Assembly: GCF_018603885.1 (NCBI RefSeq)
Contig: NZ_JAHGAW010000006.1
Span: forward strand, 124,001 to 188,000
DNA: 64,000 nt
Source of the DNA: Sphingobium nicotianae
GTDB lineage: Bacteria; Pseudomonadota; Alphaproteobacteria; Sphingomonadales; Sphingomonadaceae
Reading direction: 5' to 3'
The notes beneath the pieces are model-generated. The model had not been told where the DNA came from. It worked only from the letters and a program-made list of their open reading frames with translations, and ran no database searches. A program made the position numbers and the translations under genes. Positions 44,869 to 52,590 of this stretch are shown piece after piece (the stretch's first letter is position 1; each line of letters begins with the position of its first letter).

Positions 44869-45639
44869 TTATTGCGCCAGGAACCCCCCATCCATCACCA
44901 GCGCCTCACCGAGCGCCAGGTTCGATCGCGGGCTGGCCAGCCAGAGCACCGCGTCGGCAATCTCGTGCGGCTGGCCCCAGCGGCCGATCGGCAGGCCCTG
45001 GCGGATCAGCGCATCCGGGAAGGGGTCCTCGAACGTGCCGAGGCCGGTCTTGCCGCCGATGCGCGTCTGGATGGCGCCGGGCGCGACGGCGTTGATGCGC
45101 ACACCGGTCTGGGCAAGCTCCAGGGCCACTGTGCGCACGATGCCGATGATGCCATGTTTCGCCGCCACATAAGGCGTCGCGCCGGGCGCGCCGGAGAAGG
45201 CGACGTTGGAGGCGGTGCAGACGATGACGCCCCGGCCGCGCGGCTTCATGTGCCGCACCTGCGCGCGGACGCACAGGAAGATGCCCTTGAGGTTGATATC
45301 GACGACTCTGTCCCAGTCCTCGTCGGTCGTGTCCTCGATCGGCTTGAACTTGGAGCCGATGCCGGCATTGTTGAAGCCGATGTCGATCCCGCCGAACGCT
45401 TCGATCACGGAGGCGTGGGCCGTATCCACTGCCTGCGAATTGGCGACGTCGATTTCGCGCGTGATGACGTCCGCGCCCATGTCGCGCAGCTTGGCTTCCG
45501 CCTCGGCAAGATCGTCCGCGCTGACATCGAGAATGGCGATGCGGGCGCCCTCCCGCGCGAACCCTTCGGCACAGGCGAAGCCGATACCGCGCGCGCCGCC
45601 GGTGATGACGACGGATTTGCCCGCCAGTTCCAGGTCCAT
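44869..45639 (-). CDS. SDR-family oxidoreductase
   Basis: A 256-aa classical SDR with TGGARGIG, NNAG, catalytic Ser in CTASNVAFSG and YxxxK as YVAAK. An Asp in ILDVSA after strand 2 favours NAD. It is the first gene of the SDR/CMD/SnoaL operon and is preceded by GAGGAAGAGG. The operator-promoter at 45734-45696 lies about 60 bp upstream. It may be a dihydrodiol or alcohol dehydrogenase acting after the Rieske oxygenase; that is inference. Confidence 0.9.
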   Translation of the reverse strand: MDLELAGKSVVITGGARGIGFACAEGFAREGARIAILDVSADDLAEAEAKLRDMGADVITREIDVANSQAVDTAHASVIEAFGGIDIGFNNAGIGSKFKPIEDTTDEDWDRVVDINLKGIFLCVRAQVRHMKPRGRGVIVCTASNVAFSGAPGATPYVAAKHGIIGIVRTVALELAQTGVRINAVAPGAIQTRIGGKTGLGTFEDPFPDALIRQGLPIGRWGQPHEIADAVLWLASPRSNLALGEALVMDGGFLAQ

Positions 45640-45695
45640 GCCTCGTCCTCTTCCTCCGGCTGGGCATCGGCATGCCATGCCGCTCCGCCTTAAAA

Positions 45696-45734
45696 CATAA
45701 CATGATAAGTATGTTTCGACGTTGCCGGAGTCAA
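45696..45734 (-). promoter_or_regulatory. Promoter with TTATCATGTTA operator for SDR/CMD/SnoaL operon
   Basis: Minus strand: TTGACT (45734-45729), 17 bp, TACTTA (45711-45706), overlapping operator CTTATCATGTTATG (45709-45696). Same class, spacing and downstream TTTT as the promoters at 8811, 18446 and 24397. Confidence 0.82.
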
Positions 45735-45836
45735 CGAACGAAATCGCGCTTGTTCAGGCGGGGCGCGGGGAGCAGGGGTTTTCGACTTCGTCGGGTTTGC
45801 CACTTATGAAGAATGACGAACCGGATCAGATTCCGG

Positions 45837-45878
45837 TTGTGCTCGGGGCCTGTCTCGATATAAAATTTCACACGTTAA
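45837..45878 (+). promoter_or_regulatory. Promoter with AATTTCACACGTT operator for the second MarR gene
   Basis: TTGTGC (45837-45842), 16 bp, TATAAA (45859-45864), overlapped by AATTTCACACGTTAA (45864-45878). Nearly the same string occurs at 30238-30278. The similarity of the two MarR-side promoters, both with a site of the ACTTNNCANGTTA pattern, suggests auto- or cross-regulation. Confidence 0.65.
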
Positions 45879-46189
45879 TAAAAATCGTTCAAAACCGCGT
45901 CGGAAACCGAAGGGGGAGGGTGTTCAGCAGCAAGTCCGTCGCCGTCTTCTGTCGTCAAGGCGCCCTTGTCTGATGGCGCGTTGTTCTCGCGTCGATGAGC
46001 TGTGATGGGTGCACGCAGCGGACGACCTGGTGTCGTGTGGGCGACCCTGCGGATGGCTGGCGAGTGGGAAGGCCGAGGGCGAGGCGCTGCCAGATGTCGA
46101 TGGTTTATAAATGGCAAATTTTCACGTTCGAAATTTAACCCGACAGGGTTTCTGTTGCGCTAGGCGAAACAGTCAGGCAAGGGGGAAAC
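45879..46189. other. Leader of the second MarR gene
   Basis: This is a 311-bp stretch without a gene. Near 46106-46136 it holds TATAAA followed by AAATTT-N9-AAATTT, containing TTTTCACGTT, which resembles the MarR-side operator at 45864 but more loosely. It could be a second promoter-operator. No RNA gene or terminator was recognised. Confidence 0.35.
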
Positions 46190-46639
46190 ATGAGCACGAT
46201 CCGAAAAATTCCTCCGTTCGAACAGTCGCTCGCGGCCGTGACGCTCAGCACGAAGGAAGCCGTGATCGGGCCGATGCGGCCCAAGCTTCGGGAGTATAAT
46301 ATCACCGAGCCGCAGTGGCGCGTGATGCGAGTGATCAATGATCGCGGCGCCACCGATGCCACCGGCCTCGCCGAGGTCGGCCTTCTCCACGCGCCGAGCG
46401 TCACGCGAATCCTCAAGGATCTTGAGGATCGCAAGCTCGTGACTCGCGAGCTCGACGCCAATGACCGGCGTCGCACTCTGGTGGCCTTGACCCCGGAGGG
46501 GCGGGAGATCGTCAAGGTGATTTCCCGACAAGTGGTACAAATTATGCGGGAATATTCGGACCGTTTCGGTGCCCAGCGACTCGAAAAGCTGGTGACCGAA
46601 ATGCGGGCGCTTTCTGCGGCTATCAAGGGCGTCGGATAA
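46190..46639 (+). CDS. MarR-family regulator (HpaR-like), paralogue 2
   Basis: A 149-aa winged-helix regulator: PPFEQSLAAVTLSTKE, TEPQWRVMRVINDRGATDAT, recognition region LLHAPSVTRILKDLEDRKLV, wing DANDRRRTLVALT. It is closely similar to the MarR at 31097, differing mainly in the N-terminal dimer and ligand helices. That fits two sensors with one DNA site but different effectors. ATG 46190 follows AAGGGGGAAA. It is flanked by operator promoters on both sides (45696-45878 and 46692-46720). Confidence 0.9.
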   Translation: MSTIRKIPPFEQSLAAVTLSTKEAVIGPMRPKLREYNITEPQWRVMRVINDRGATDATGLAEVGLLHAPSVTRILKDLEDRKLVTRELDANDRRRTLVALTPEGREIVKVISRQVVQIMREYSDRFGAQRLEKLVTEMRALSAAIKGVG

Positions 46640-46691
46640 ACCGCCGCGGTCATTTCAGCAGGTTTGAGAGGGAGGCGCGGGAGATTTGTTG

Positions 46692-46720
46692 TTGCGTCGC
46701 AATACTTATCATGTTAAATG
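46692..46720 (+). promoter_or_regulatory. Promoter with TTATCATGTTA operator for the EthD-Rieske operon
   Basis: TTGCGT (46692-46697), 17 bp, TAAATG (46715-46720), with ACTTATCATGTTA (46704-46716) in the spacer. It has the same layout as 31618-31646. EthD starts about 175 bp downstream, leaving room for a leader. Confidence 0.7.
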
Positions 46721-46820
46721 CTTTCCGCTGACTGGGCAAATGCGCCCTTTCAGCCGGCTTGCCATCCCTGGGCGAGCCGGGACCGAGACTATGCCGGCAG
46801 GCACTGCGAGAGGAAAAGGC

Positions 46821-46901
46821 ATGCGATTGGCCATGGCTTTGCGCTTCGCGGCACTGACGGCGCAAGCCGCCTATGAACGTGATGGAGTCAATCATGCATA
46901 A
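46821..46901 (+). CDS. Possible 26-aa leader peptide
   Basis: A short frame preceded by AGAGGAAAAGGC at good distance from its ATG. It encodes an Ala/Leu-rich peptide beginning MRLAMALRFAALTAQAA. Its stop TAA overlaps the EthD start by 8 bases, so ribosomes finishing it could restart on ethD. It may be a translational coupling peptide, or chance in GC-rich DNA. No homologue is recognised. Confidence 0.35.
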   Translation: MRLAMALRFAALTAQAAYERDGVNHA

Positions 46902-47202
46902 GATCGTCGTCCTTTATCCGCCACAGCCCGATCCCGACGCGTTCAAGGCCTATTATGAAGCGACGCATATTCCGCTGGTGCGCAAGCTGCCGGGCGTGTT
47001 GGGCTTCCGGTACAGTTTCAATGTCGAGGCGCTGGGCGGGGAGTCGCCTTATTTCTGCATCTTCGAGGCTGACTTTGCCGATGGCGCGGCGATGGGCGCG
47101 GCGCTTCAGTCGCCCGAGGGCGGCGCGGTCGCCGGCGACGTTCCCAATTTCGCGCCGGTCTCCCCGACCCTGATCCACTATCCGGTCACGGGCGGCATGT
47201 AA
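46894..47202 (+). CDS. EthD-domain protein
   Basis: A 102-aa ferredoxin-like alpha/beta-barrel (dimeric EthD/muconolactone-isomerase-like) protein: MHKIVVLYPPQPDPDAFKAY, THIPLVRKLPGVLGF. EthD proteins accompany oxygenases (for example the ethyl tert-butyl ether P450) and some act as cyclases or decarboxylases. ATG 46894 is preferred, with GGAG 6 bp upstream, over the ATGs at 46873 and 46882. It is the first gene of the Rieske operon. Confidence 0.8.
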   Translation: MHKIVVLYPPQPDPDAFKAYYEATHIPLVRKLPGVLGFRYSFNVEALGGESPYFCIFEADFADGAAMGAALQSPEGGAVAGDVPNFAPVSPTLIHYPVTGGM

Positions 47203-47306
47203 CGAGGAGCGGCGGCGCTGGCGGATCGCCGGCGTGGCCCTCGAACGAGAAGATCATGCGGATGCGTCGGCGCGGCCGCCGGGCATCCGCCCAATATGAG
47301 GCTGGA

Positions 47307-48653
47307 ATGACAAAACCCTTCGCTCTTCGTGATTTGGTCGATGATCGCCCGCAGGATGGCGTCTTCCGGGTCAATCGCGCGCTGTTCCGCGATCCCGATC
47401 TGTTCGCGCTCGAGATGAAGCATGTGTTCGAGGGCGGCTGGGTGTTCGTCGGCCTGGCGACGCAGGCCGAGAATCCGCACGATTATTTCACCGGCTTCAT
47501 CGGCCGCGTCCCCATCATCGTCCAGCGTGACGGTGACGGTGTTCTTCGCTGCTTTGTTAACGCCTGCCCGCACAAAGGCGTCCGCCTCATCCAGAAACTG
47601 TGCGGCAATGCCCGCCGGCATGTCTGCCCCTATCACAGCTGGACGTTTGACAGCACGGGCGCGAACAAGAACATCAAGTGGCAGAAGGCCGGCTGCTATG
47701 GCGCCGGGTTCGATGAGGATAATCACGATCTCGCCAGCGTCGCGAAGTTCGGCGAGTATCGCGGCTTCCTGTTCGCTAGCCTCAATCCGAACGTGCCGAG
47801 CCTCGAGGATTATCTGGGCGAGGCGCGCAAGTTGATCGACCTCGTCGTCGACAAGAGCCCCGAGGGGCTGGAGCTGGTGCCGGGCCGCGTGACCTTCACC
47901 TATGCGGCCAACTGGAAGATGCAGCTCGAGAATTGCTCGGACCAGTACCACTTCACCTCGACGCATCCGAGCTACATCCGCATCCTCGATCAGCGCGCCC
48001 GCGAGCAGAGCGCCGAGGTGGTGCAGTCGTCGATCGGCGCGGCCGATTTCTGGCAAGAGGATGCCAGTGGCACGACCGGCGGCACGATGAGCTTCGATCA
48101 CGGCCATGTGCTCAATTGGGGCATCATGCCGGTGTCGGCGGCGCTACCCGAATATGAGCATGCGGAGGAATGGGCGCAGTTGCACGGCGTCGCCAAGCGC
48201 AACTGGATGTTCAACATGCGCAACCTGACGATCTTCCCGAACCTGCAGATCGCCGACAATGCGTCGAGCCAGATGCGCGTTATCCGGCCGATCGCGGCCG
48301 GCCTAACCGAGATGCAGACCTGGTGCCTTGCGCCCCGCGGCGAGAGCGCGGAAGCGCGTCGCTTCCGCATCCGCCAGTATGAGGATTTCTTCAATCCGAC
48401 CGGCATGGCGACGCCCGACGATACGGTCTGCTACGAGGAGGCGCAGCTCGGCATGGCCGAGCAGGACCGGCCCTGGCTGCAGGGGCATGCCCGCGGCCTC
48501 ACCGCCTCGGTCGAGGGCGGCAACGATTATTCCGACATGATCGATATGAAGCCGGCGCGCAGCGTGCTGGCAGATGCGCAGCTCTGCGACGAGAGCTTGT
48601 TCGGGAACTATTATCGCGCCTGGGCCGACCGCATGGCGGAGGTGCTCTCGTGA
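47307..48653 (+). CDS. Rieske aromatic-ring dioxygenase, alpha subunit
   Basis: A 448-aa catalytic subunit. The Rieske [2Fe-2S] motif is Cys87-x-His89 ... Cys107-xx-His110 (ACPHKG, CPYHSW). The mononuclear iron site Asp212-xx-His215-xxxx-His220 lies in the segment CSDQYHFTSTH. It adds both atoms of O2 to an aromatic ring to give a cis-dihydrodiol. ATG 47307 is the start. The beta subunit follows with a GTGA overlap. No ferredoxin is in the operon. The substrate class cannot be assigned by eye. Confidence 0.95.
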   Translation: MTKPFALRDLVDDRPQDGVFRVNRALFRDPDLFALEMKHVFEGGWVFVGLATQAENPHDYFTGFIGRVPIIVQRDGDGVLRCFVNACPHKGVRLIQKLCGNARRHVCPYHSWTFDSTGANKNIKWQKAGCYGAGFDEDNHDLASVAKFGEYRGFLFASLNPNVPSLEDYLGEARKLIDLVVDKSPEGLELVPGRVTFTYAANWKMQLENCSDQYHFTSTHPSYIRILDQRAREQSAEVVQSSIGAADFWQEDASGTTGGTMSFDHGHVLNWGIMPVSAALPEYEHAEEWAQLHGVAKRNWMFNMRNLTIFPNLQIADNASSQMRVIRPIAAGLTEMQTWCLAPRGESAEARRFRIRQYEDFFNPTGMATPDDTVCYEEAQLGMAEQDRPWLQGHARGLTASVEGGNDYSDMIDMKPARSVLADAQLCDESLFGNYYRAWADRMAEVLS

Positions 48654-49147
48654 CGGTCATGACACAGGGCGACGCGGCCGCCTATCTCTATGCCGAAGGA
48701 CTGATGCTGGATCGGCTCGATTTCGATCCCTGGCTTGCGCTCTACACGTCCGACTGTCTGTTCTGGATGCCGGCCTGGCGCGACGATGGCACGCAGACCG
48801 ATGATCCGGACCGCGAGCTGTCGCTGATCTATTATCGTGGGCGCCGCAATCTTGAGGATCGCGTTCAGCGCATCCGCTCGGGATTCTCGGTCGCGTCCGC
48901 CGTCATGCCGCGCGTTGCGCACATGATCGGCGGCGTGCAGCTGACGGAAGCGGAGGAGGGGCGGGTGAAGCTCGATTCCTCTTTCATCACCAATGTCCAT
49001 GACGTGCGCAGCCGCGCCACCCATGCCTATTTCGGGCGGTACGAGCATGAGCTTGTGCTGGAGGACGGCGCCTGGAAGATCTCGCAGAAGATCATCCGGC
49101 TGATGAACGATGTCGTGCCCACCATGCTCGATGTTTACGGCGTTTAG
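48650..49147 (+). CDS. Rieske dioxygenase, beta subunit
   Basis: A 165-aa small subunit with the NTF2-like fold typical of ring-hydroxylating dioxygenase beta chains: DRLDFDPWLALYTSDCLFWM, YYRGRRNLEDRVQRIRSG, VHDVRSRATHAYFGRYEHEL. It supports the alpha3beta3 hexamer and has no cofactor. GTG 48650 overlaps the alpha stop and follows a strong GGAGGT, so the two chains are translationally coupled for equal amounts. Confidence 0.93.
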   Translation: MTVMTQGDAAAYLYAEGLMLDRLDFDPWLALYTSDCLFWMPAWRDDGTQTDDPDRELSLIYYRGRRNLEDRVQRIRSGFSVASAVMPRVAHMIGGVQLTEAEEGRVKLDSSFITNVHDVRSRATHAYFGRYEHELVLEDGAWKISQKIIRLMNDVVPTMLDVYGV

Positions 49148-49158
49148 GAGCGATCGGC

Positions 49159-50097
49159 ATGACAACCCTGTCATCGACGCCCAGCGTCGCGATCATCGGT
49201 GCGGGCGCCATGGGCTGCCTGTTCGCCGCCCGCATGGCGGAACAGGGCGCGCGCGTGACCCTGGTCGATGTCGACAAGGCACGGCTCGACGCCATCGCGC
49301 AAAACGGCATCACGCTCAAGGACGATAACGGCACCCGCACGCTCCCCGTCGGCGCGTCGCTGGCGGCGGATCTTGCGGGGCCGGTCGAGCTGGTCGTGCT
49401 GTTCACCAAGGGCATGCACAGCGAGGCGGCGGTCAAGTCTGTCGCGCATCTCGCGGCAAGCAAGCCGATCGCGCTGACCCTGCAGAACGGCATCGGCAAT
49501 GCCGAGCTGCTCGCGGCCGGTTTCGGCGCCGATCAGGTGCTGCTCGGCACGGCGCATGTGCCGGCCGATCTCAACGGCCCATCTTCGGTCGCGACGCATG
49601 GCTTCGGCCATCTCGACGTCGGCGGTTTCACACTGGCGGCGCAGTCCTTCGCGGCACCGGTCGCCGCGCTACTCCAGGCGTCGGGCTTCGACACCCATGT
49701 CGCACAGGACATCAACGCGGCGGTCTGGGAGAAAGTGGCCTTCAACGGCGCGCTCAACGCTACCGGCATGATCTGCCAGGTGCCCAATGCCGGCATCGAC
49801 AACGAGCCGGGGCGCCGCATCGCGGTGCGGATCGTGGACGAGACGGTGGCGGTCGCGGCGGCCAACGGCATCGTTATTGATCGCGATCGGATCGTGGCGA
49901 CGGTGGATCAGGCGCTGCGCGAGCATGCCCACCACAAGGCCTCGATGCTGCAGGATCGCGAGCATGGCCGGCGGACGGAAATCGAGACAATCAACGGCGC
50001 GATCGCGCGGGAAGGCGCTCGCCTCGGCGTGCCGACGCCGGTCTGCGACACGCTGAGCGATCTGGTGCGGGTCATCGAGCTGGCCAGCAGCCGCTGA
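49159..50097 (+). CDS. Ketopantoate reductase-family (PanE/ApbA) enzyme
   Basis: A 312-aa NADP-dependent 2-oxoacid reductase family member. It has N-terminal IIGAGAMGC, Lys in WEKVAFNGALNAT and Glu in RRTEIETINGAI, the two catalytic residues of PanE. In this catabolic operon, 12 bp after the dioxygenase beta gene, it probably reduces a pathway 2-oxoacid or ketone rather than making pantothenate. The specificity is unproven. Confidence 0.85.
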   Translation: MTTLSSTPSVAIIGAGAMGCLFAARMAEQGARVTLVDVDKARLDAIAQNGITLKDDNGTRTLPVGASLAADLAGPVELVVLFTKGMHSEAAVKSVAHLAASKPIALTLQNGIGNAELLAAGFGADQVLLGTAHVPADLNGPSSVATHGFGHLDVGGFTLAAQSFAAPVAALLQASGFDTHVAQDINAAVWEKVAFNGALNATGMICQVPNAGIDNEPGRRIAVRIVDETVAVAAANGIVIDRDRIVATVDQALREHAHHKASMLQDREHGRRTEIETINGAIAREGARLGVPTPVCDTLSDLVRVIELASSR

Positions 50098-50195
50098 GCG
50101 CTCCGGCCGGCCGTCAAGAATTGCTGCCGCTGGCGCTCGGACGCGCCGGCGCGCCGCGACAATATGCACGGGGAACACGGACGGGAGAGTAGATC

Positions 50196-51257
50196 ATGTC
50201 GGCAAAGAGCGTTTCTAATCCATTGCGTTGGGGCCTGCTGGGAGCGCTGACGCTCTCCGCCTCGGCTGCCGTCTATCTGGCGCCGGCGCACGGTGCGCCC
50301 AAGAAGGCAGTGGCCAGGGCCGAAGCGCCGATCATGATCAAGGAGGAAGGCAGCTTCGCGGCCGGCGGCAAGATCATCGGCGACGACAGCAAGTCGATCC
50401 ATTGCGACCAGGGCCATGTCGAATATCAGATCCCGGTCAATCCGCGCAAAGTCGGCCTGTTCATGTGGCACAGCTCCAGCGCCCACGTCTGGCAGAACCG
50501 CTGGGATGGCGGCGAGGGCTATCAGAGCATTTTCCTGCGCCGTGGTTTCCCTGTCTTTATCTGGGACGGCCCGCGCGTTGGCCGCGGCAACATGTCGTGC
50601 GAACCGACGACCTACGAGCCGCGTATGGGCCAGGATCAGGGCAACTGGATCGCCTGGCGCTTCGGTCCCAAGCCAGGTGAGTGGTTCCCCGGCGTCCAGT
50701 TCCCGACCAAGAGCAAGGAAGCTTATGATGCGGCGATGTATGCGCGCTATCATGAGTATGACTTCGCCAAGAACGCGCACATGGAAGCCGAGGCCGCGGC
50801 CAAGGCGATGGATAAGATCGGCCCCGTCGTGGCGCTCACCAACAGCGCTGGCGGCTGGCGCGCCATGCTCGCCGCCCTCAAGAGCGACAATCTGAAGGGC
50901 ATCGTTGCCTATGAGACGGCGGCGTTCGTGTTCCCGGAGGGCGAGGGACCGCAGGGCGTGGAAGGCGGCTTCGGGCCGACGCATGTGCCGCTGGCCGAGT
51001 TCAAGCGCCTGACCAAGATCCCGATCCAGCTCGTCTGGGGTGATTATACCGCGCAGACCTACTGGAAGACCAACGTCGAGATCAGCAAGCAGTTCGTCGC
51101 CACGATCAACAAATATGGCGGTCATGCCGAGCTGCTTATGCTTCCCGATGCCGGTCTCAAGGGCAACACGCACATCGCCTTTGCGGACATGAACAATGTT
51201 CAGGTAGCAGACCTGCTCTCGGCCTTCCTCAAGAAGAACAAGCTCGACCTGCGGTAA
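50196..51257 (+). CDS. Exported alpha/beta hydrolase
   Basis: A 353-aa protein. An N-terminal signal (LRWGLLGALTLSASAAVYLA, cleavage near AHGA) precedes an alpha/beta-hydrolase core: WHSSSAHVWQ, nucleophile region LTNSAGGWRAM, and His in KGNTHIAFADMNN. It resembles periplasmic esterases of sphingomonad catabolic clusters. It is the last gene of the Rieske operon, 98 bp after the reductase. The substrate is unknown. Confidence 0.78.
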   Translation: MSAKSVSNPLRWGLLGALTLSASAAVYLAPAHGAPKKAVARAEAPIMIKEEGSFAAGGKIIGDDSKSIHCDQGHVEYQIPVNPRKVGLFMWHSSSAHVWQNRWDGGEGYQSIFLRRGFPVFIWDGPRVGRGNMSCEPTTYEPRMGQDQGNWIAWRFGPKPGEWFPGVQFPTKSKEAYDAAMYARYHEYDFAKNAHMEAEAAAKAMDKIGPVVALTNSAGGWRAMLAALKSDNLKGIVAYETAAFVFPEGEGPQGVEGGFGPTHVPLAEFKRLTKIPIQLVWGDYTAQTYWKTNVEISKQFVATINKYGGHAELLMLPDAGLKGNTHIAFADMNNVQVADLLSAFLKKNKLDLR

Positions 51258-51356
51258 TCCCTGGCGGTGGAGGCCGTGTTCCTGCCAGCGCAGGAGCACG
51301 GCTTGCATCCAGCGCGAGGCAGGCGCGTTGTCGCAGCCTCGCATCAGTCTTTTCTA

Positions 51357-52586
51357 TCAGCCTTGCGGTAACAGTTCCTTCAGCGGAACGGTGACGTCCG
51401 TCAGCGCTTCCGCCGCGATCACTGCCCGCGCCTCGACCAGCTTGCGCCCGGCGACATAGTCCTTGACCGCGTTGACGCAGTCGAGCGCGATGACCTGAGC
51501 GTCGCGAAGATAGACGATCGAGAAGCTGCGCTCGGGGATATTGCCGCGCACCAGCGCCTGATCATGGCCACCGCTCAGGCCCACGGTCTGCAGCTTGAGA
51601 TCATATTGGTTGGACCAGAACCAGGGGGTGGCGCGATAGGGGGCGGGCGTGCCGCACAGATGTCTCGCGACCGTGCTCGCCATGTCGTTGGCATTCTGCA
51701 CGCTCTCCAGGCGGATGACGGCGCCGTCCGCGAACGCATTCGCGTGCGCCGCGCAGTCGCCGATCGCATAGATGTTGGGCAGACTGGTCCGGCAATGCTC
51801 ATCCACCAGCACGCCATTGCCACAGGTGGCGCCGGCCGCTTCCAGCGGAACGATGGAAGGCAAAATGCCGATACCGACGATGACCGCGTCGCAGGCGATC
51901 GTCTCGCCGTTCACTAGCGCCACGCCGGTGACGTGGCCGTCCCGGCCGTCGATGTGGCTGATCGCGGCCTCGAGGCGCAGATCCACGCCATGCGCGCGAT
52001 GCTCCGCTTCATAGAAGCGCGAGAGCGGTTCGCCCGCCACGCGCGCGAGCACGCGCGGCAAGGCTTCCAGCAGCGTGACCTGGCAGCCGCGCTTGACGAG
52101 CACCGCTGCCGCTTCCAGGCCGACATAGCCGCCGCCCACGATCACGACGCGCTGCGCTCCGCCTTCCAGCTCGGTCATGAGCTGATCGACATCGGCGCGG
52201 CCGCGGATGACATGGGCTCCGTCGAGATCAGCGCCGGGGCAGGAGAGGCGCCTTGGATCGCCGCCCGCTGTCCAGATCAGGCTTTCATAGTCCAGGGTCG
52301 ATCCGTCATCGAGCGTGACGCGCTGTGCCTGCGCATCGACGGCGACCACCGAGCGCGACAGGATAAGATCAATCGCCTTGTCCGCCCAGAAGGATCCCGG
52401 GCGCAGGAGGATGCGCTCGAAAGGCTTCTCGCCCGAGAGATAATCCTTGCTGAGCGATGGCCGGTCATAGGGGAGATGATCCTCCCGGCCGATCATCGTG
52501 ATCGATCCGGCATAGCTCTGCTGGCGCAGCGAGATCGCGGCCTGCGCGCCGCCATGGCCGGCGCCGACGATGACGACACCCGCCAT
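51357..52586 (-). CDS. Ferredoxin reductase (FAD, NAD(P)H-dependent)
   Basis: A 409-aa pyridine-nucleotide oxidoreductase of the putidaredoxin/Rieske-ferredoxin reductase type. The FAD motif is [12 protein letters not shown], the NAD motif [14 protein letters not shown], and the second FAD motif [10 protein letters not shown]. It lacks the redox-active CxxxxC of disulfide reductases. It would feed electrons to a ferredoxin for a P450 or Rieske oxygenase. It follows the decarboxylase gene by 4 bp, so the two are cotranscribed. No ferredoxin gene is present in the window. Confidence 0.9.
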   Translation of the reverse strand: MAGVVIVGAGHGGAQAAISLRQQSYAGSITMIGREDHLPYDRPSLSKDYLSGEKPFERILLRPGSFWADKAIDLILSRSVVAVDAQAQRVTLDDGSTLDYESLIWTAGGDPRRLSCPGADLDGAHVIRGRADVDQLMTELEGGAQRVVIVGGGYVGLEAAAVLVKRGCQVTLLEALPRVLARVAGEPLSRFYEAEHRAHGVDLRLEAAISHIDGRDGHVTGVALVNGETIACDAVIVGIGILPSIVPLEAAGATCGNGVLVDEHCRTSLPNIYAIGDCAAHANAFADGAVIRLESVQNANDMASTVARHLCGTPAPYRATPWFWSNQYDLKLQTVGLSGGHDQALVRGNIPERSFSIVYLRDAQVIALDCVNAVKDYVAGRKLVEARAVIAAEALTDVTVPLKELLPQG

Positions 52587-52590
52587 GACC

